Of a stretch of 64,000 nt of DNA, positions 32,030 through 41,063 are shown piece by piece. Position 1 is the stretch's first letter. Every line of letters starts with the position of its first letter. Under the pieces are notes generated by a model. That model did no database searches, had not been told where the DNA came from, and saw only the letters and a list, made by a program, of their open reading frames with translations. A program made the translations under genes and the position numbers. This DNA is from Pseudorhodoplanes sinuspersici (GTDB lineage: Bacteria; Pseudomonadota; Alphaproteobacteria; Rhizobiales; Xanthobacteraceae), in NCBI RefSeq assembly GCF_002119765.1, contig NZ_CP021112.1, positions 3,590,501-3,654,500 of the forward strand, read 5' to 3'.

Positions 32030-33504
32030 TGTTCGATTTCGATCATAGTCTGTCGCAACTCTCAGGCGTCACCGTGCTCTGCATCGGCGACCTGATGCTG
32101 GATGACTTCGTCTATGGCGACGTCGCCCGCATCTCGCCGGAAGCGCCGGCACCGGTCATTGCGGTCAAGCGCAGTGAGATGGTGATCGGCGGCGCTGGCA
32201 ATGTTGCACGTAATATCGCCAGCCTCGGCGCACAATGTATCTTCATTGGCCTCGTTGGCGAGGACGATGCCGGCCGCACGCTCAAAGCCGCGCTCGCGGC
32301 TGAGCCCCGGATCGAGGCATCGCTCGTCGTCGACGGTTCGCGTCCAACCACCCGCAAGGTCCGCTTCGTGTCGGAACATTACGCAACGCACATGTTGCGC
32401 GCGGATTGGGAAGAGGCGCGTCCGGCCGATGCGAAGGCGGAGAAGGCGTTGCTGGAGCATGTGCTCGCCGCCTTGCCGCGCGTCGATGCTGTAGTATTGT
32501 CGGACTACGCCAAAGGCGTGCTGACCAAAGACCTGATCCGTCAGGTGATCGAGGCAACGAGCGCGGCCGGCAAGCCGGTGATCGTCGATCCGAAGGGAAA
32601 AGATTACAGCATCTATCGCGGCGCGACGCTGGTCACACCCAATCGCAAGGAATTGTCCGAGGCGGTCCATCGTGACGTGTGGAGCGATGCCGATGTCGCG
32701 GCAGCCGCGATCGACCTGCGCTCGTCGTTGCAATGCGAAGCCGTCCTTGTCACCCGCAGCGACGAGGGCATGACGCTTGTCGAGCGCGATGCCGATCCGG
32801 TTCACGTGCCATCCTATGCGGTGAAGATCAGCGACGTGTCCGGCGCTGGCGATACCGTGGTCGCCGTGCTGTCGGCGATGCTGGCCCTGCGGGCCGATTT
32901 CGAATCGGCGATGCGTGCGGCCAATGCGGCTGCGGCGGTTGTGGTCGGCAAGCGCGGCACGGCCACCGTTTCTATCAATGAACTGCGGCATCGCATCCTG
33001 CCGGCTGCGACGCTCGCCGCAGAAGAGAAAATCCTGTTCGATTGGTCGGAGCTTGACGCTCGGCTTGCTGCCTGGCGCAAACAGGGACTACGGATCGGTT
33101 TCACCAATGGGTGTTTCGATATCCTGCATCCGGGGCATGTGCGGATGCTGGCGCAGGCGCGTGCAGCCTGCGATCGGCTTGTACTGGGGCTCAATAGCGA
33201 CGAGTCGGTGTCGCGTCTGAAAGGGCCGGAGCGCCCGGTACAGAACGTGCAGTCGCGCGCCGAAGTGCTGGCGGCACTGGAAGCGATCGATCTCGTTGTC
33301 GTGTTCGAGGAAGATACCCCGCGCGATCTGATCGCGAAGATCCGGCCTCGCGTGTTGATCAAGGGCGCCGATTACACACGCGAGCAGGTGGTCGGGCACG
33401 AGATCGTCGAAGCCGATGGCGGTGAGGTGGTCCTGGTTGGGCTGGTGCCCGGCCATTCCACGACCGACATTGTCAAGCGTTCGCGCAGCACGGCGAAAAA
33501 CTGA
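32029..33504 (+). CDS. hldE: Bifunctional heptose-7-phosphate kinase / heptose-1-phosphate adenylyltransferase
   Basis: A 491-residue two-domain enzyme. The N-terminal ribokinase-like kinase (residues 1 to about 320) has [20 protein letters not shown] and the anion-hole motif [14 protein letters not shown]. The C-terminal adenylyltransferase (from about 355) has [18 protein letters not shown] with the HxGH site and [19 protein letters not shown]. It performs two steps of ADP-heptose synthesis. With gmhA, gmhB and hldD the pathway is complete in this window. Confidence 0.97.
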   Translation: MFDFDHSLSQLSGVTVLCIGDLMLDDFVYGDVARISPEAPAPVIAVKRSEMVIGGAGNVARNIASLGAQCIFIGLVGEDDAGRTLKAALAAEPRIEASLVVDGSRPTTRKVRFVSEHYATHMLRADWEEARPADAKAEKALLEHVLAALPRVDAVVLSDYAKGVLTKDLIRQVIEATSAAGKPVIVDPKGKDYSIYRGATLVTPNRKELSEAVHRDVWSDADVAAAAIDLRSSLQCEAVLVTRSDEGMTLVERDADPVHVPSYAVKISDVSGAGDTVVAVLSAMLALRADFESAMRAANAAAAVVVGKRGTATVSINELRHRILPAATLAAEEKILFDWSELDARLAAWRKQGLRIGFTNGCFDILHPGHVRMLAQARAACDRLVLGLNSDESVSRLKGPERPVQNVQSRAEVLAALEAIDLVVVFEEDTPRDLIAKIRPRVLIKGADYTREQVVGHEIVEADGGEVVLVGLVPGHSTTDIVKRSRSTAKN

Positions 33505-33511
33505 ACGCCGG

Positions 33512-34258
33512 ATGGATCATTCCGTGGCCGCAATTTTCAAACCCGATCGCGAAGTGGCGCTGGTTCGTGATTTCTTTGCCAACAAGACTGACGGCTTTTT
33601 TGTCGAAGTCGGGGCCAACGATCCCAAGAAGGATTCGCAATCCTGGCATCTCGAAGAGAGCGGCTGGAGCGGCATTCTGGTCGAGCCCTTGCCCGATCTT
33701 GCCTCGGAGCTCCGCCGCGTCCGCAAGGCGCAGGTGTTCGAAGTGGCCTGTTCGTCTCCTGACCGGGCGGGCGAGGTGCTGAAGCTACATGTCGCGGGAC
33801 CATTCTCGTCGTTTGATCCGCATCTCGCCGTGACGGGTATGCGTGCCGACAAGGTGATCGACGTCAACGTCCGCACGCTCGACGAGGTATTGATCGAGGG
33901 CCGGGCGGCCAGGCCCATCGATCTCCTCTCAGTCGATGTTGAAGGACATGAAATCGATGTGCTGCGTGGCTTCGATTTTGATCGCTGGAAGCCGCGTCTG
34001 ATCCTGCTGGAGGATCATGTCAGCAGCCTCGACAAGCATCGCTTCATGATCAAGGTTGGCTACACGCTGATGCGCCGCACCGGTCTCAATGGATGGTATG
34101 TGCCGCGCGCCGATGCGCCGCCTATGAGCCTTCTTGGGCGCTGGCAGATTGCGCGGAAATATTATCTGGCCCTTCCGTTCCGTATGTTTCGCGATGCCAG
34201 GCGGCGGCTACGCGACCGCATCCGGTTTCGTCAGCAGGACCAGGGCGGCGCGGGATAG
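33512..34258 (+). CDS. FkbM family SAM-dependent methyltransferase
   Basis: A 248-residue protein. FFANKTDGFFVEVGANDPKK is the SAM-binding glycine-rich start of FkbM proteins, GWSGILVEPLPDLASELRRV carries the acidic loop and IDLLSVDVEGHEIDVLRGFD the motif after the fourth strand. FkbM enzymes O-methylate sugars and other hydroxyls. Between hldE and core glycosyltransferase genes, it probably methylates an LPS sugar. ATG 33512 (MDHSVAAIFKPDREVAL) lies eight bases after the hldE stop. Confidence 0.9.
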   Translation: MDHSVAAIFKPDREVALVRDFFANKTDGFFVEVGANDPKKDSQSWHLEESGWSGILVEPLPDLASELRRVRKAQVFEVACSSPDRAGEVLKLHVAGPFSSFDPHLAVTGMRADKVIDVNVRTLDEVLIEGRAARPIDLLSVDVEGHEIDVLRGFDFDRWKPRLILLEDHVSSLDKHRFMIKVGYTLMRRTGLNGWYVPRADAPPMSLLGRWQIARKYYLALPFRMFRDARRRLRDRIRFRQQDQGGAG

Positions 34259-34260
34259 TG

Positions 34261-35019
34261 ATGGCCATGCCGCGCCTTTCCGCCATCGTGATTACGAAGA
34301 ACGAAGCGCGCAACATCGAAGCGTGTCTCGAGAGCGTTGCTTTTTGTGACGAGCGCATTGTGGTGGACGGCGGTAGTAATGACAACACCGCTGCATTGGC
34401 CGATGCCAAAGGCGCGCGAGTGACGGTCGCGGAGGAGTGGCGCGGTTTCGGTCCGCAGAAGAATCTGGCTTTATCGCTCGCGACCGGCGACTGGGTATTG
34501 TCGCTCGATGCTGACGAGCGTGTCAGCGAACGGCTTGCCGACGAAATCAAACGCGCGGTGGCGGCAGGCGGCGCCGATGGATACGAGATGCCGCGCCTTT
34601 CGACTTTTTGCGGAAAGCCGATGAGGCACTCTGGCTGGTATCCCGATTATGTGCTTCGCCTGTTCCGTCGCGGACACGCACGCTTCTCCGACGATCTCGT
34701 GCATGAGCGGGTGATCTGCGATGGCGCGGTGCGACGTCTTTCGGAACCGCTGACACATCATCCCGTGGAGCGGCTCGAAGATTCGCTCTCGCGCATGGAC
34801 CGCTACTCGACTGCCCGTGCCGAGATGATCGTAAGTTCCGGTCGCCGCGTGTCGTTTTTCACCGGTATCCTTCGCGGCTGGTGGACATTCATACAGACCT
34901 ATTTTATCCGCCTTGGCTTTCTGGATGGCCGGGAGGGATTTTTGCTGGCTGTCGCGAATGCTGAAGGCACGTATTATCGCTACATGAAAGCGTGGCTGAA
35001 GGAACGCGGGCGTGGCTGA
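34261..35019 (+). CDS. Glycosyltransferase family 2, LPS core type (WaaE/KdtX-like)
   Basis: A 252-residue GT-A enzyme. LSAIVITKNEARNIEACLES is the WaaE-like start, DERIVVDGGSNDNTAALADA and GDWVLSLDADERVSERLADE carry the DxD, and YPDYVLRLFRRGHARFSDDL with VHERVICDGAVRRLSEPLTH is the family's characteristic middle. Related proteins add glucose or galactose to inner-core heptose. ATG 34261 is close behind the FkbM stop; ATG 34267 is equally possible. Confidence 0.92.
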   Translation: MAMPRLSAIVITKNEARNIEACLESVAFCDERIVVDGGSNDNTAALADAKGARVTVAEEWRGFGPQKNLALSLATGDWVLSLDADERVSERLADEIKRAVAAGGADGYEMPRLSTFCGKPMRHSGWYPDYVLRLFRRGHARFSDDLVHERVICDGAVRRLSEPLTHHPVERLEDSLSRMDRYSTARAEMIVSSGRRVSFFTGILRGWWTFIQTYFIRLGFLDGREGFLLAVANAEGTYYRYMKAWLKERGRG

Positions 35020-35860
35020 CCTGATATCGGTGATCGTCACGACATGGAATCGTGAGGACGCGCTCGATGCCGTTCTGCGGTCCTTGGCCGTACAGACCGA
35101 TCGCGATTTCGAAGTGATCGTCGCCGACGATGGGTCGGGCGAGGCGACAGCGCGGCTGATCGAGGAGTGGAAGCCGAAACTCCGCCGCCCGCTGAAACAT
35201 GTGTGGCAAGAGCATCGCGGGTTCCGTGCAGCAGAGATTCGCAATCGCGGCATCCTCGCAAGTGAAGGCGCTTACTGCATCTTTCTTGACGGCGATTGCA
35301 TCGCCCGGCCGGGCTTTGTCGGGACACATCGTGCGCTCGCCGAAGACGGATGGTTCGTCACGGGCAATCGGATCCTGATGTCTGAGCAACTCACCGCAAC
35401 GATCTTGCGCGAAAAGCTCGATCCGGAAACCTGGAGCTATCGCGAATGGGTGAAAGAACGTGGCCGCGGCGGCATCAACCGTACTGTGCCGCTGGTGCGC
35501 CTGCCGCTTGGACCCTTGCGGAAGTTGCGCTGGCGTGCCTGGCGCGGCGCACGATCCTGCAATCTCGGGATATGGCGGAGTGACCTCGACCGCGTCGATG
35601 GATTCGATTGCGCCTACGAGGGTTGGGGGCGTGAGGATTCCGATCTGCTGGTGCGGTTGCTTCATGCCGGCGTGCGGCGGAAGGACGGCGTCTTTGCAAC
35701 CGGCGTTCTGCATCTGTGGCATCCGACGGCGGACCGGTCATGGTTGTCGGATAACGATCAGAAACTTGAGGATGCGAGACTCGGAGGAAGCATTACCGCT
35801 CGCCGGGGATTGTCCGCGATACGCGAAACATCGCAGCCGTTGCGCGGGGCGACCGCATGA
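35012..35860 (+). CDS. Glycosyltransferase family 2 with a galactosyltransferase-type C-terminal motif
   Basis: A 282-residue GT-A enzyme from GTG 35012, overlapping the previous stop by eight bases. LISVIVTTWNREDALDAVLR starts the fold, VIVADDGSGEATARLIEEWK and YCIFLDGDCIARPGFVGTHR give the DxD, and GFDCAYEGWGREDSDLLVRL is the Glyco_transf_7C-type motif that binds donor in galactosyl/N-acetylgalactosaminyl transferases. Likely an outer-core sugar transfer. Confidence 0.9.
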   Translation: MADLISVIVTTWNREDALDAVLRSLAVQTDRDFEVIVADDGSGEATARLIEEWKPKLRRPLKHVWQEHRGFRAAEIRNRGILASEGAYCIFLDGDCIARPGFVGTHRALAEDGWFVTGNRILMSEQLTATILREKLDPETWSYREWVKERGRGGINRTVPLVRLPLGPLRKLRWRAWRGARSCNLGIWRSDLDRVDGFDCAYEGWGREDSDLLVRLLHAGVRRKDGVFATGVLHLWHPTADRSWLSDNDQKLEDARLGGSITARRGLSAIRETSQPLRGATA

Positions 35861-37098
35861 CGATCGGCATTGATCGCGATCAGGCGCGCAAACTTGCCGA
35901 TGGTCTTGCCGTGGCGGCTGTTGTGGCTATCCCATGGTCGACGTCAGGTATTTATATTTTCGTCGCGGCGTGGCTGATCGTTTTTCTGCCGACGATCCGC
36001 GCTGACGAAGTGCGCGATGTCACGCGGCACCCTGCTGCCTGGCTTCCGGTTCTGCTGGTGGCGTTGGCTGCAGTCGGAATGCTGTGGGCGGAGGTGCCCT
36101 GGTCAGAACGCCTTGGAGGCTTCGCTGCTTTTGTCAAACTTCTGACCATTCCGGTGCTGTTCGTCCAGTTCCGGCATTCAGACCGCGTGCATTGGATGCT
36201 GCTTGGATTTCTTGCCTCGTGTACGCTCCTGCTGCTTGTATCGTTTGTCGGCATTGGGCTCGGCTATCGCTTCAAATCCTTCGGTGTTCCGGTGCGCGAC
36301 TATATCGCGCAGAGTGGCGAGTTCATCCTTTGCGCGGCCGGCCTTTTTTATGTGGCGATGACGTATTGGGCGCAGCGCCGGACTGCGCTGATGCTGGGCG
36401 TGCTGGCGCTCGCCGGTTTGTTTCTTGTCAGCGTGTTTTACGTATCGGCGAGCCGCACGGCGCTTGTGACAGTACCGCTGCTGTTCATCCTTTACGCGAT
36501 AACGCAAAGCCGTCCGGTGCAGATGGTTGCATTCCTCACGGCCATCGCGGTGGCTGGCGGGATCGTCTGGGTCTCATCGGCCAATGTGCAACAGCGGATT
36601 CTCGGCATCTTCTCCGAGGTGGAAAATCATGGGGTGAATAACAAGGCAACCTCGGCAGGACAGCGCGTGGAATTCTGGCGTCAGTCGCTGAAGATCATGC
36701 AGGAGGCACCGGTCGTCGGTCACGGGACGGGATCGGTGAAGGAAAGGTTTGCGGATGTGGCGGCGTCGGAAAAAAGCCGCGAGAAGCCAACGGTGAATCC
36801 GCACAATCAGACTTTCATGGTTGCGATACAGCTTGGCTTCGTCGGCGTTTTGGTACTCTACGCAATGTGGATTTCGCATTTCGCGTTGTTTCTGCGCGGC
36901 GCGGGGCTGGTTTCCTGGATAGGGCTTGCCGTCGTGGCGCAAAATATCATTGGCGGTCTGTTCAACACGCATCTGTTCGATGTTGTGCAGGGCTGGATCT
37001 ATTTCTTCGGCGTGGGTGTGGCTGGGGGCTGGATGCTGAAGCACTCGAAAGACATGGCGGAGCCGGCCACTGCAGCCGATAAAATTCCGGCGGCCTGA
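35857..37098 (+). CDS. waaL: O-antigen ligase (WaaL-type, Wzy_C domain)
   Basis: A 413-residue inner-membrane protein with 10 to 12 spans. The large periplasmic loop contains KIMQEAPVVGHGTGSVKERF and PTVNPHNQTFMVAIQLGFVG, whose NPHNQ histidine is the conserved active-site motif of ligases and Wzy polymerases. It joins polyprenyl-linked O-chain to lipid A-core in the periplasm. Position among core genes favours ligase over polymerase. The start overlaps the previous stop by four bases. Confidence 0.85.
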   Translation: MTIGIDRDQARKLADGLAVAAVVAIPWSTSGIYIFVAAWLIVFLPTIRADEVRDVTRHPAAWLPVLLVALAAVGMLWAEVPWSERLGGFAAFVKLLTIPVLFVQFRHSDRVHWMLLGFLASCTLLLLVSFVGIGLGYRFKSFGVPVRDYIAQSGEFILCAAGLFYVAMTYWAQRRTALMLGVLALAGLFLVSVFYVSASRTALVTVPLLFILYAITQSRPVQMVAFLTAIAVAGGIVWVSSANVQQRILGIFSEVENHGVNNKATSAGQRVEFWRQSLKIMQEAPVVGHGTGSVKERFADVAASEKSREKPTVNPHNQTFMVAIQLGFVGVLVLYAMWISHFALFLRGAGLVSWIGLAVVAQNIIGGLFNTHLFDVVQGWIYFFGVGVAGGWMLKHSKDMAEPATAADKIPAA

Positions 37099-37102
37099 GA
37101 CA

Positions 37103-38236
37103 GTGCTTCAGCCGCTTGCACTACCATCTCGTCCACGCATTCTGGTGATTGCGCTGCGACGATTGGGCGATGTTCTTCTGACGACGCCATTGATCCGGAG
37201 CATGCGGAGGGCATGGCCGGACGCACACCTTGAAGCGATGGTGTTCGAGGACACCGCTTCTATTCTCGAGGGCAATCCGGATCTCGATGCCGTCGTGAAA
37301 GCGCCATCGCGAGCGAAGCCTTCGCAAGGGCTGCGTCTCGCGGGTGAGCTATGGCGGCGCTACGATCTTGCGATCAGCACGCAGCCGGGCGACCGCCCGA
37401 CATCCTTCGCGATCCTTTCGGGCCGCAAAAGCGTCGGCATGATCGATGACAATTTCAATGGCCGGGTGAAGGCGATGCTGCTCGGCCGGTATGCGCGGTC
37501 GCGGAGCGATCTGCATCGGGTGGACGAGACTCTCCAACTTGCGGATGTGATCGGAATTCCGCGTGTGCCAGAGATCGTGGCGCCGCGCGCTGCTGCGCCG
37601 TCGCCCCTGCAGCCGGACGTGCCCTATGCCGTCGTGCATGCGGCGCCGTTCTTTCGCTACAAGCAATGGCACCGCGATGGGTGGCGGCGGCTGGCGGGGC
37701 ATTTGCTGGGCAAAGGATTGCGGGTCATCGCAACAGGGGGGCCGGGGGCGGCCGAGCGGGCTTATCTTGATGGTATCTGGGAAGGGCTCGACGTGGTGCG
37801 CGCCGACGGAGCGCTGACCTGGCCGGAACTGTCTTCGCTCATGGCCGATGCTCGGGTTTTTGCGGGCCCGGATACCTCCGTGACGCATCTGGCGGCCGCC
37901 GTCGGTTGTCCGACCGTGGCGCTGTTCGGTCCGACTGATCCGCGGCGCTGGGGGCCATGGCCTGCCAGCGGGCTTGCGGAGCCCTGGGAAGCGGCTGGGA
38001 CTATCCAGCGGCGGGGAAACGTCTGGCTGGTCCAGAATCCGCTGCCATGCATGCCCTGCCAGCTGGAGGGGTGCCTGCGCCATGTGCAAAGCCACAGCCT
38101 TTGTCTGGATGAAATGCCGGCCGAGCCGGTGCTCCGTGCGGTCGACGAGGTTCTGTCCTCGTCCAAGGGTGGCGCCAGGGGTGGCGTCATGGCAAAAACG
38201 CCGCTATTCAAACCGTCTCCATCCATTGCCCCCTGA
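37103..38236 (+). CDS. Glycosyltransferase family 9 (heptosyltransferase-like)
   Basis: A 377-residue GT-B enzyme from GTG 37103. RILVIALRRLGDVLLTTPLI is the classical GT9 opening, YAVVHAAPFFRYKQWHRDGW the donor-binding segment, and ARVFAGPDTSVTHLAAAVGC with PTVALFGPTDPRRWGPWPAS the C-terminal signature. WLVQNPLPCMPCQLEGCLRH has a Cys cluster seen in WaaQ/heptosyltransferase III-like proteins. It would add a further heptose or related sugar to the core. It closes the plus-strand run from hldD before the dehydratase. Confidence 0.9.
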   Translation: MLQPLALPSRPRILVIALRRLGDVLLTTPLIRSMRRAWPDAHLEAMVFEDTASILEGNPDLDAVVKAPSRAKPSQGLRLAGELWRRYDLAISTQPGDRPTSFAILSGRKSVGMIDDNFNGRVKAMLLGRYARSRSDLHRVDETLQLADVIGIPRVPEIVAPRAAAPSPLQPDVPYAVVHAAPFFRYKQWHRDGWRRLAGHLLGKGLRVIATGGPGAAERAYLDGIWEGLDVVRADGALTWPELSSLMADARVFAGPDTSVTHLAAAVGCPTVALFGPTDPRRWGPWPASGLAEPWEAAGTIQRRGNVWLVQNPLPCMPCQLEGCLRHVQSHSLCLDEMPAEPVLRAVDEVLSSSKGGARGGVMAKTPLFKPSPSIAP

Positions 38237-38239
38237 CCG

Positions 38240-40153
38240 ATGTTGCATTTGCGCACCATGACCACCCGCAAGGCCTTGATCGTCTTGCACGATCTCCTGG
38301 CCACGGCCGCGGCCCTGCTGGTCGCCTTCTACATCCGCTTCGAGGAGCAGCGGCTGTCGGTGCGCGTCGATCTGCTCTGGATGATGCTGCCGGGGATCAT
38401 GATCTACGCCGGCATCGTCTATCACTTCTTTCATCTCGACGATGCCAAATGGCGCTTCGCCTCGCTGCCCGACCTCTGGAACATCTTTCGGTCGGCAACG
38501 GTGCTCGCGATCACCTTGCTCATCCTCGACTACATCATGGTTGCGCCCAACGTTTACGGCGACTTCTTTTTCGGGAAGGCGACGATCCTGATCTATTGGG
38601 TGCTGCAGATGTTCTTTCTGGGCGGCCCGCGGGTCGCCTACCGGTATTTCCGTTATTCCCGCGCACGCATCAAAGCGACCAAGAACGAATCCGCGTTCAT
38701 TCTTATTCTCGGTCGGGCGGCGGATGCCGAAGTGCTGCTGCGCGCTGTCGAAAGCGGCGCGGTGAAGAAGGTCTGGCCGGTCGGGGTGCTGTCGCAGTCG
38801 CCGTCGGATCGCGGACAATCGATCCGTGGCATCCAGGTGCTTGGTAATTTCGACGACCTCGAACGGGCGATCTCGGATCTTGCCGCGCGGGGCACCAACG
38901 TCCACCGCGTCGTCCTGACGCCATCGGCTTTCGAGCCGGGGGTTCCGACCGATACACTGCTGATGCGTGCACGCAGGCTTGGATTGTCCACGAGCCGCTT
39001 GCCCTCGCTCGATGACAGCGTCGAGGCGTTGCGGCTGGCGCCGGTCAATGTCGAAGACCTGCTGCTGCGGCCCAGCGTAAAGATCGATTACCGGCGGCTG
39101 GAGAATTTCATCAAGGGCCGCTCCATCGTCGTCACCGGCGGCGGCGGTTCGATCGGCGCGGAGATCTGCGACCGTGTCGTCACCTTTGGTGCGTCGCGCA
39201 TTCTGGTGATCGAGAATTCCGAACCCGCATTGCATGCGGTGCTGGAAGCACTGAAGAGCAAGCAGGCGGATGCAGAAATCACCGGCCGCCTTGCCGATAT
39301 CCGCGATCGTGATCGTATCATGCGCCTCATGTCGGACTTCAAGCCCGACATCGTGTTCCATGCGGCCGCATTGAAGCATGTGCCGCTGCTCGAACGGGAT
39401 TGGGGTGAGGGCGTCAAGACCAATGTCTTCGGCTCGGTCAATGTCGCCGATGCGGCTGCGGCATCGGGTGCGACGGCGATGGTGATGATTTCCACCGACA
39501 AGGCCATCGAGCCTGTTTCGGTGCTCGGTGCGACCAAGCGGTTTGCCGAAATGTATTGTCAGGCACTGGACGGACAATTCGCGCGCAAGGCTGGACCAGG
39601 TATGACGCCGATGCGGTTGATCGCAGTTCGCTTCGGTAATGTGCTGGCATCGAACGGGTCGGTGGTGCCGAAGTTCAAGGCACAGATCGAAGCCGGCGGG
39701 CCGGTGACGGTCACGCATCCGGACATGGTCCGCTACTTCATGACCATTCGCGAGGCCTGCGATCTCGTCGTCACGTCCGCCACTCATGCGCTCGGACCGG
39801 AACGCTCGGATGTTGCCGTCTATGTGCTCAATATGGGTCAGCCGGTGAAGATCGTGGAACTTGCCGAGCGGATCATCCGGCTTTCCGGCCTTGAGCCTGG
39901 TCGCGATATCGACGTGACCTTCACTGGCATTCGTCCGGGCGAGCGATTGCACGAAATCCTGTTCGCGCGTGAAGAGCCGACCGCCGAAATTGGCGTCGCC
40001 GGCGTTGTTGCGGCACGGCCATTGTCGCCGTCTCTCGAGACGATGCGGGCGTGGCTTGCGACGCTGGAGCAGGGATTGGTGCGCGACGACAAGACCGCGA
40101 TCTATCGCGTGCTGCGCGATGCTGTTCCCGACTTCAAGGGCGAGGCGGCCTGA
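38240..40153 (+). CDS. UDP-sugar 4,6-dehydratase, WbpM/CapD/WreV type (membrane-bound)
   Basis: A 637-residue protein. Four N-terminal membrane spans (ALIVLHDLLATAAALLVAFY onward) precede a nucleotide-binding domain (SAFILILGRAADAEVLLRAV) and a SDR catalytic domain from about 290 (IVVTGGGGSIGAEICDRVVT, MISTDKAIEPVSVLGATKRF). In place of the SDR tyrosine these enzymes carry Met in STDKA-type sites, as seen here. Family members convert UDP-GlcNAc to its 4-keto-6-deoxy form, the precursor of QuiNAc or FucNAc. The neighbouring reductase and polyprenyl transferase fit the Rhizobium etli WreV/WreQ/WreU trio. The 3' end overlaps the opposing gene by 20 bases. Confidence 0.9.
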   Translation: MLHLRTMTTRKALIVLHDLLATAAALLVAFYIRFEEQRLSVRVDLLWMMLPGIMIYAGIVYHFFHLDDAKWRFASLPDLWNIFRSATVLAITLLILDYIMVAPNVYGDFFFGKATILIYWVLQMFFLGGPRVAYRYFRYSRARIKATKNESAFILILGRAADAEVLLRAVESGAVKKVWPVGVLSQSPSDRGQSIRGIQVLGNFDDLERAISDLAARGTNVHRVVLTPSAFEPGVPTDTLLMRARRLGLSTSRLPSLDDSVEALRLAPVNVEDLLLRPSVKIDYRRLENFIKGRSIVVTGGGGSIGAEICDRVVTFGASRILVIENSEPALHAVLEALKSKQADAEITGRLADIRDRDRIMRLMSDFKPDIVFHAAALKHVPLLERDWGEGVKTNVFGSVNVADAAAASGATAMVMISTDKAIEPVSVLGATKRFAEMYCQALDGQFARKAGPGMTPMRLIAVRFGNVLASNGSVVPKFKAQIEAGGPVTVTHPDMVRYFMTIREACDLVVTSATHALGPERSDVAVYVLNMGQPVKIVELAERIIRLSGLEPGRDIDVTFTGIRPGERLHEILFAREEPTAEIGVAGVVAARPLSPSLETMRAWLATLEQGLVRDDKTAIYRVLRDAVPDFKGEAA

Positions 40154-41063
40154 TCATCGCTGCGAGGGCCTCTGGTGTGTCTACAGGCGTTTTCCAGCCA
40201 GCGTCCCGGAGCTTGGCGGCATCGGCGACGAGGCTGCCACCAATCCTGTCCCAGATATCGGCCTTGCCAGCGGCGCGGAGTGCTCTGCCGATCCAATCTG
40301 GCGGGATGGAAATCATTCCTGGCGATCGGCCATTCGCCTTGCGCATGATGGAGATCATGTCGGCCACCGATACCGGTGTCTGATCGGCGACCACGTAGGT
40401 TTCGCCCGCAGTAGCGGGCTGTTCCAGCACAAACTGGATTGCCGATATCATGTTACCGAGCGCCAGCAGCGAGCGCTTGTTGCTGAACGCGCCAAACGGC
40501 AGCGGAAACGGCAGGGACGCGATCTTCATGAGCTGTGCCACGTTGGCGCGCGCTTGCGACCCAAAGATCACGACCGGACGCAAGATGGTCGCCGGCACAC
40601 CATAACCGCCGACAAAGCTTTCAGCGGCGAGCTTGGAGCGGCCATAGGCATCTGTCGGTGCCGGTGTATCGCTCTCGGTTAGGACATGATCGGCCGAGGG
40701 GCCGGTCTGTGCGCGGATGGACGAAATAAACACGAGACGCCGGATGTTCGGCGTCATCGATGCCGCCAGGGCCAGCGATTTGGTCGCGAGCCGGTTGACC
40801 TTGTCGTATCGCTCCTCAGTGATCGCGTTCGAAACATGCGCAATGCCGGCGAGATGCACCACGGCATCGACGTCCCGAAGCAGGGGACGCCAGTCGACCG
40901 GCTGTGAAAGATCAGGAAGCGGAACCGTTTCGATATTCACGTCGAGCTTGATGGAGGACAGGTTGCGCGCAGCCGCGCGCACGGCATAGCCTGCCTTTGA
41001 CAGCGCCTGTATCAGTTCGCATCCGACAAAGCCGCTCGCGCCTGTGACAAGGACACGCATCAT
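40134..41063 (-). CDS. NAD-dependent epimerase/reductase (UDP-4-keto-6-deoxysugar reductase, WreQ/WbpV-like)
   Basis: A 309-residue SDR enzyme: MRVLVTGASGFVGCELIQAL, then VFISSIRAQTGPSADHVLTE and DAYGRSKLAAESFVGGYGVP with the YxxxK pair. Its relatives in O-antigen clusters reduce the 4-keto group of the WbpM-type product to give UDP-QuiNAc. ATG 41063 overlaps the stop of the preceding gene (ATGA), which settles the start; the frame is open to 41096. It ends inside the 3' end of the convergent dehydratase gene. Confidence 0.85.
   Translation of the reverse strand: MMRVLVTGASGFVGCELIQALSKAGYAVRAAARNLSSIKLDVNIETVPLPDLSQPVDWRPLLRDVDAVVHLAGIAHVSNAITEERYDKVNRLATKSLALAASMTPNIRRLVFISSIRAQTGPSADHVLTESDTPAPTDAYGRSKLAAESFVGGYGVPATILRPVVIFGSQARANVAQLMKIASLPFPLPFGAFSNKRSLLALGNMISAIQFVLEQPATAGETYVVADQTPVSVADMISIMRKANGRSPGMISIPPDWIGRALRAAGKADIWDRIGGSLVADAAKLRDAGWKTPVDTPEALAAMIRPPRP

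Noticed and set aside
38204-39952. Minus-strand 582-codon frame antisense to the WbpM-like gene
   Set aside because: Composition (His, Arg, Asp, Gln repeats) is that of a shadow frame; the plus-strand dehydratase has all motifs.
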